The notes beneath the pieces are model-generated. The model had not been told where the DNA came from and made no database searches. It saw only the letters and a program-made list of their open reading frames with translations. The position numbers and the translations under genes were made by a program. From Salvator merianae (Eukaryota > Chordata > Lepidosauria > Squamata > Teiidae), in assembly GCA_003586115.2 (NCBI GenBank), contig QVOM02000042.1, positions 71,050,101 through 71,114,100 on the forward strand: 64,000 bases of DNA, given 5' to 3'. The stretch's first letter is position 1. Each line of letters begins with the position of its first letter. Shown in pieces: positions 60,921 through 64,000 of this stretch.

Positions 60921-61184
60921 CAGATGCCTCCATAGGAAGCCTCAGACTGAAGCCCTATCCATTTGCCCTTTTTCCTTCACATGTGTGTGGTTTTGCAACA
61001 GCCACAACAGGGACCTGTGCTGTAAATATCTTCTGAGTTTGAGATATTGAATTGATCGGCACATTCCGCCTTTGATGTCACGACATATGTACCAGAGCTT
61101 TTTAGGGTTTTTCCCTTAAAGATCTGGGGAAAGAACCTTGTCCTGCAACAGGAAGCTTAAAACTCTTAAGTAATCCATCACTAA

Positions 61185-62364
61185 GGCCATGGTCCGACAT
61201 CGTAAATTTAATCCATATCAGAAGAATACAAGGACTGACTTCATCTTCTGATCGTTCCCACAGTTACATTTTAACACGGACTCAATTCGTACTTCCTCGT
61301 TCTCACACTGATGTTTCCCGTGCTTGGCACAGAGAAACAGTACCTTTTCTGCCTTCACCCCTTGTCAAATTCTCCTCCCTGTGCAATCAGTGATTGGCTG
61401 CAGTCCCAATGCTCAAATCTTGACATTACAGGGGCGGGAAAGTCAAGCTGTCCCCGCCGCTGCCTCAGAACATGGATTCGCTTGGCAGCGTTACTAGTCA
61501 TTCGCCATTTGCTCCTTCTCCCCATTACAGCCTCTATCTATACAAGCAGAACTTTAAAACCATGTGTACTGCACAATTAAGCTTCTTAAACGGCAGATGG
61601 CGATTTCTGTTCCCTTGCAAGTGCACTTTTGCACGACTGCACAATTTAAAAGTAGTGCAAAAAGCAGGGAGAGGTCCGTGAAGAAGGGGAAACATGGGGA
61701 GGGAACGTGGGTGGGGCTCTATTATCATGATAGTGCACTTCATGATAAGCAAATTGACTCTGCCTCATCTCTCCCTGAGATATCCACAGCAGCTTGTGTC
61801 CCCACTGTGTAGCTGTGTGCTGCCGACGGCAAAACTGATCTTGAGTGGGTTCTTTGTTGGGGCAAGAGGATTGCAACGCCAAACAGACACAGTTTCTTTT
61901 TTGGTTTAATCAGCAGACGGAAGTGGAGGAAGCCTTTAATTTCTTCCTGGGAGTGTAGAATGGGGGATAAAGAAAGAGAAAGGACCGCAGCTCAGTGAAC
62001 TAAAAAGGAGGACGGTTTTCTTTTCTCCTGGCAGCAATGGAAGGGGGGATAACGGAGACAGAAGAAACTACTGTGCTTCCTGCCCATCCACAAAGTCTGT
62101 CACTGGATGGCAGGAAATGGGGAGCCCTCCCTCTGCACACCCCCAAAAAAGTATGGTGCCTCCCAAATAGTCTCCTTCCCCATTCTCACATTGCAAAGTA
62201 AAGTGGGCTAGCGATCCGGAACGGCTTGAGAACCCATTAAATCCAAAGTAGTCCGGATTTCGCCAATTTAGTCCAGAAAAACTACGGAACGGCAAGATCA
62301 TGTTGGGCCAGCAGGAACTGAAGGTGGCCTGTAAACCAATTAAATGCCGTGTCAGAACACGGTC
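61185..62364. mobile_element. Non-autonomous DNA transposon, family 2 copy C (1180 bp, TSD TAA)
   Basis: Ends: left GGCCATGGTCCGACATCGTA, right (reverse complement) GACCGTGTTCTGACACGGCA. Flanks are TAA at 61182-61184 and 62365-62367. It is collinear with copy B over nearly its whole length. A tRNA-derived SINE begins immediately to the right. Confidence 0.88.
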
Positions 62365-62367
62365 TAA

Positions 62368-62555
62368 GTGGCTGTAGCTCAGCAGTAGAGCAAACTGCTG
62401 GAAAGCAGAGGGTTGCTATTTCAATCCCCAGCCCCTTTGCCGAAGTAGGCAGTGGCAAACCACTTCTGTAACTCCGCTAAGAAAACTGCCTGGAGCTGAC
62501 CATGCAGCCAAAAAGTATCAGCCATGATTCGGTGATACCCAACAACAACAGAAAA
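62368..62555 (+). mobile_element. tRNA-derived SINE
   Basis: The head GTGGCTGTAGCTCAGCAGTA resembles a tRNA D-arm and A box; GGGTTGCTATTTCAATCCCC is a degenerate B box. The body CAGTGGCAAACCACTTCTGT and a short (AAC)n tail follow. It abuts the right target duplication of transposon copy C. It is not a functional tRNA: the acceptor stem and anticodon arm are not maintained. Confidence 0.72.
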
Positions 62556-63311
62556 TCAATCACAGTAGTTGGATGTAGACATGAGAAAAAGTAAATATCT
62601 TTCCCTTTGGTCTGAAAGTGATAGACAGGTAGAAGATATCATATGCTGTTAAGAGAACAAAGACCAGCATACCTTAGTAAGTGGGGTTATGATTACATAT
62701 CTATACTAGAAACATCACAGAGATGTGCGGAAGGCATGGGAGGGGAAAGTTCAGGATTCTGCAGTCTCAGAGCATCTTAGCAGTCACTATTCCAGGATTC
62801 TGCACTCTTGGAACACCTCAGCAGCAACTACACCAGTGGCACTCCCATGGGGGAAGTCACCTCCTCTCCCCTATGTGGATGTGGGGAGAAGCCAGTAGCA
62901 AGGAAGCAACCTGAGTGCCAAAAATTCTGGCAGAGCAGGCTGCGATGGACCAGAAAATTTTCAGCTGAGGCTTTGCTCTCATAAGTGAGTTTTGGTCACC
63001 ATCTAGTGGACATTTTCATAGCTGCAAGGAATCTTGATGGAAGAATCTCGATGGAAGGTTGCTGGAGGTGACCATTTGTTGCCTTAGCACTGAGTCTTTC
63101 AACAAAATACGCTCCTTGAAACTCTTGTCCAGATTGTTTTAAACTTCCCTATTTGTAGAGACCTTGTTGTTTGTTTTCCAACACAAAATTCCTGTTATAG
63201 TTCCCTTCTTCTTCTGCATTGGTTTTCAGTGTTTAGCTTCAGATCTTGGACTCTCAGCTTGCTCTATTAAGCCTTCCATTTCTAGCTTCATCTACCTCAT
63301 GCTAAAGAATA

Positions 63312-63314
<3 letters not shown>

Positions 63315-63361
<47 letters not shown>
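63315..63361. repeat. (TA)n microsatellite
   Basis: About 23 uninterrupted TA units; self-complementary and likely variable in length. Confidence 0.92.
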
Positions 63362-63362
<1 letters not shown>

Positions 63363-63424
63363 CAAGTTACAATTCATAACAAAAAATAACAAATTATAAC
63401 AGAAAAAAATAGTGCTCCCCCCCA

Positions 63425-63427
<3 letters not shown>

Positions 63428-63467
<40 letters not shown>

Positions 63468-63472
63468 AGAAG
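63428..63472. repeat. (CT)n microsatellite
   Basis: About 22 CT units, 67 bp from the TA tract. Confidence 0.92.
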
Positions 63473-63710
63473 ATAGTGAAAAAATAACTAATTCTCCACC
63501 ACTACTCTACCCACCCACCCCTTGTGCACACCAGTAGACAACCTCTAGGTTATTTCTTTCATCTTCTTTCTCTTTCAATTTAGCTGGACCAAAGGGCTAG
63601 TCTTGTTATTTCTTCTCCAGAATAGCCTGAAGTGTCTCTGCAAGTTAATAAACATGTTTTACTCCACCTTTTGAAGCCAGTGACCCTGACCTGTGCCTTT
63701 TTGTTTCTTG

Positions 63711-63931
63711 GAGCCCATCTACACCTAAGTTTTAATCCAGTTTCAGTTCACTTACAGAATGAGAGAACACTTTAGCAAAGTGACAAGCTGTATTCTTTCA
63801 GCATTATCTAACTTAGAAAAACCACTTTAGGGTTAGATAATGTGGATAGAAAATAACTAGTCACTTTGCTAATCTGTTCTCTCATTCTGAAAGTGGACTG
63901 AAACTGGATTAAAACAGGTGTAGATGGGCCC
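63711..63931. mobile_element. Fold-back (palindromic) element, copy 2 (221 bp, possible TSD CTTG)
   Basis: The arms run from GAGCCCATCTACACCTAAGT and (reverse complement) GGGCCCATCTACACCTGTTT through TTAATCCAGTTTCAG to inner TTATCTAAC / GTTAGATAA. CTTG flanks at 63707-63710 and 63932-63935. As RNA or single-stranded DNA it would form a long hairpin. Noncoding. Confidence 0.78.
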
Positions 63932-64000
63932 CTTGGAGTGCTGTCCATGTCCTGGTTGACACCGACTTCCAGTCATATTTCCAGTCCTTCGCAGGGGGTC

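Noticed and set aside
62368..62440. A functional tRNA gene at 62368
   Set aside because: A- and B-box-like motifs are present, but the cloverleaf does not close and a SINE body follows, so it is a SINE head.
1..64000. CRISPR arrays, bacterial operons, plasmid origins or endogenous viral genes
   Set aside because: No regular spacer array, no bacterial gene organisation and no retroviral gag/pol/env or LTR pair was seen. All reverse transcriptase sequence is of L2 or CR1-like LINE type.

Overview
This is vertebrate nuclear DNA, most likely from a squamate reptile (lizard). The evidence is an AT-rich background with one CpG island, decayed L2 and CR1-like LINEs with lizard-type 3' ends, a tRNA-derived SINE, a MIR/CORE-SINE relic, and many short non-autonomous DNA transposons. 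I see no bacterial, viral or plasmid content. Assignment to a lizard rests on recalled repeat families and is an inference; the gene identification does not depend on it.

The only convincing protein-coding gene is RAD23B, on the minus strand. All ten coding exons lie between 41884 (start codon) and 11028 (stop codon), with GT-AG introns and an open 417-codon frame. The protein has the full RAD23 architecture: ubiquitin-like domain, Ala/Pro/Thr-rich linker, UBA1, XPC-binding (STI1-like) domain, Gly-rich linker and UBA2. Exon 1 sits in a CpG island (about 41040-42400). On the opposite strand the island also carries a short ATG-initiated frame ending at a strong splice donor, plus two NRF1-like sites, so it looks like a bidirectional promoter.

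Layout. 1-11027: 3' flank and 3' UTR of RAD23B, with scattered DNA-transposon remnants. 11028-41884: RAD23B; intron 5 holds a long decayed L2 (about 24990-28081) and intron 7 holds an L2 interrupted by a younger CR1-like LINE (16141-20340). 41885-42400: promoter. 42400-64000: 5' flank, made almost wholly of transposon debris (L2 fragments, CR1 fragments, several families of non-autonomous DNA elements, a SINE) and microsatellites.

The most interesting non-genic signal is a set of short terminal-inverted-repeat elements with unrelated interiors. They share similar tips (roughly GG-YGTGTTC-NNAC) and 3-bp target duplications (ATA, TTA, TAT, AAT, TAA, TAA, ATG). For one copy the empty site can be rebuilt from the CR1 sequence it split. 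A near-certain assembly artefact is also visible: an apparently exact 588-bp direct duplication joined by a single N at 50128. I did not find a novel multi-gene system.
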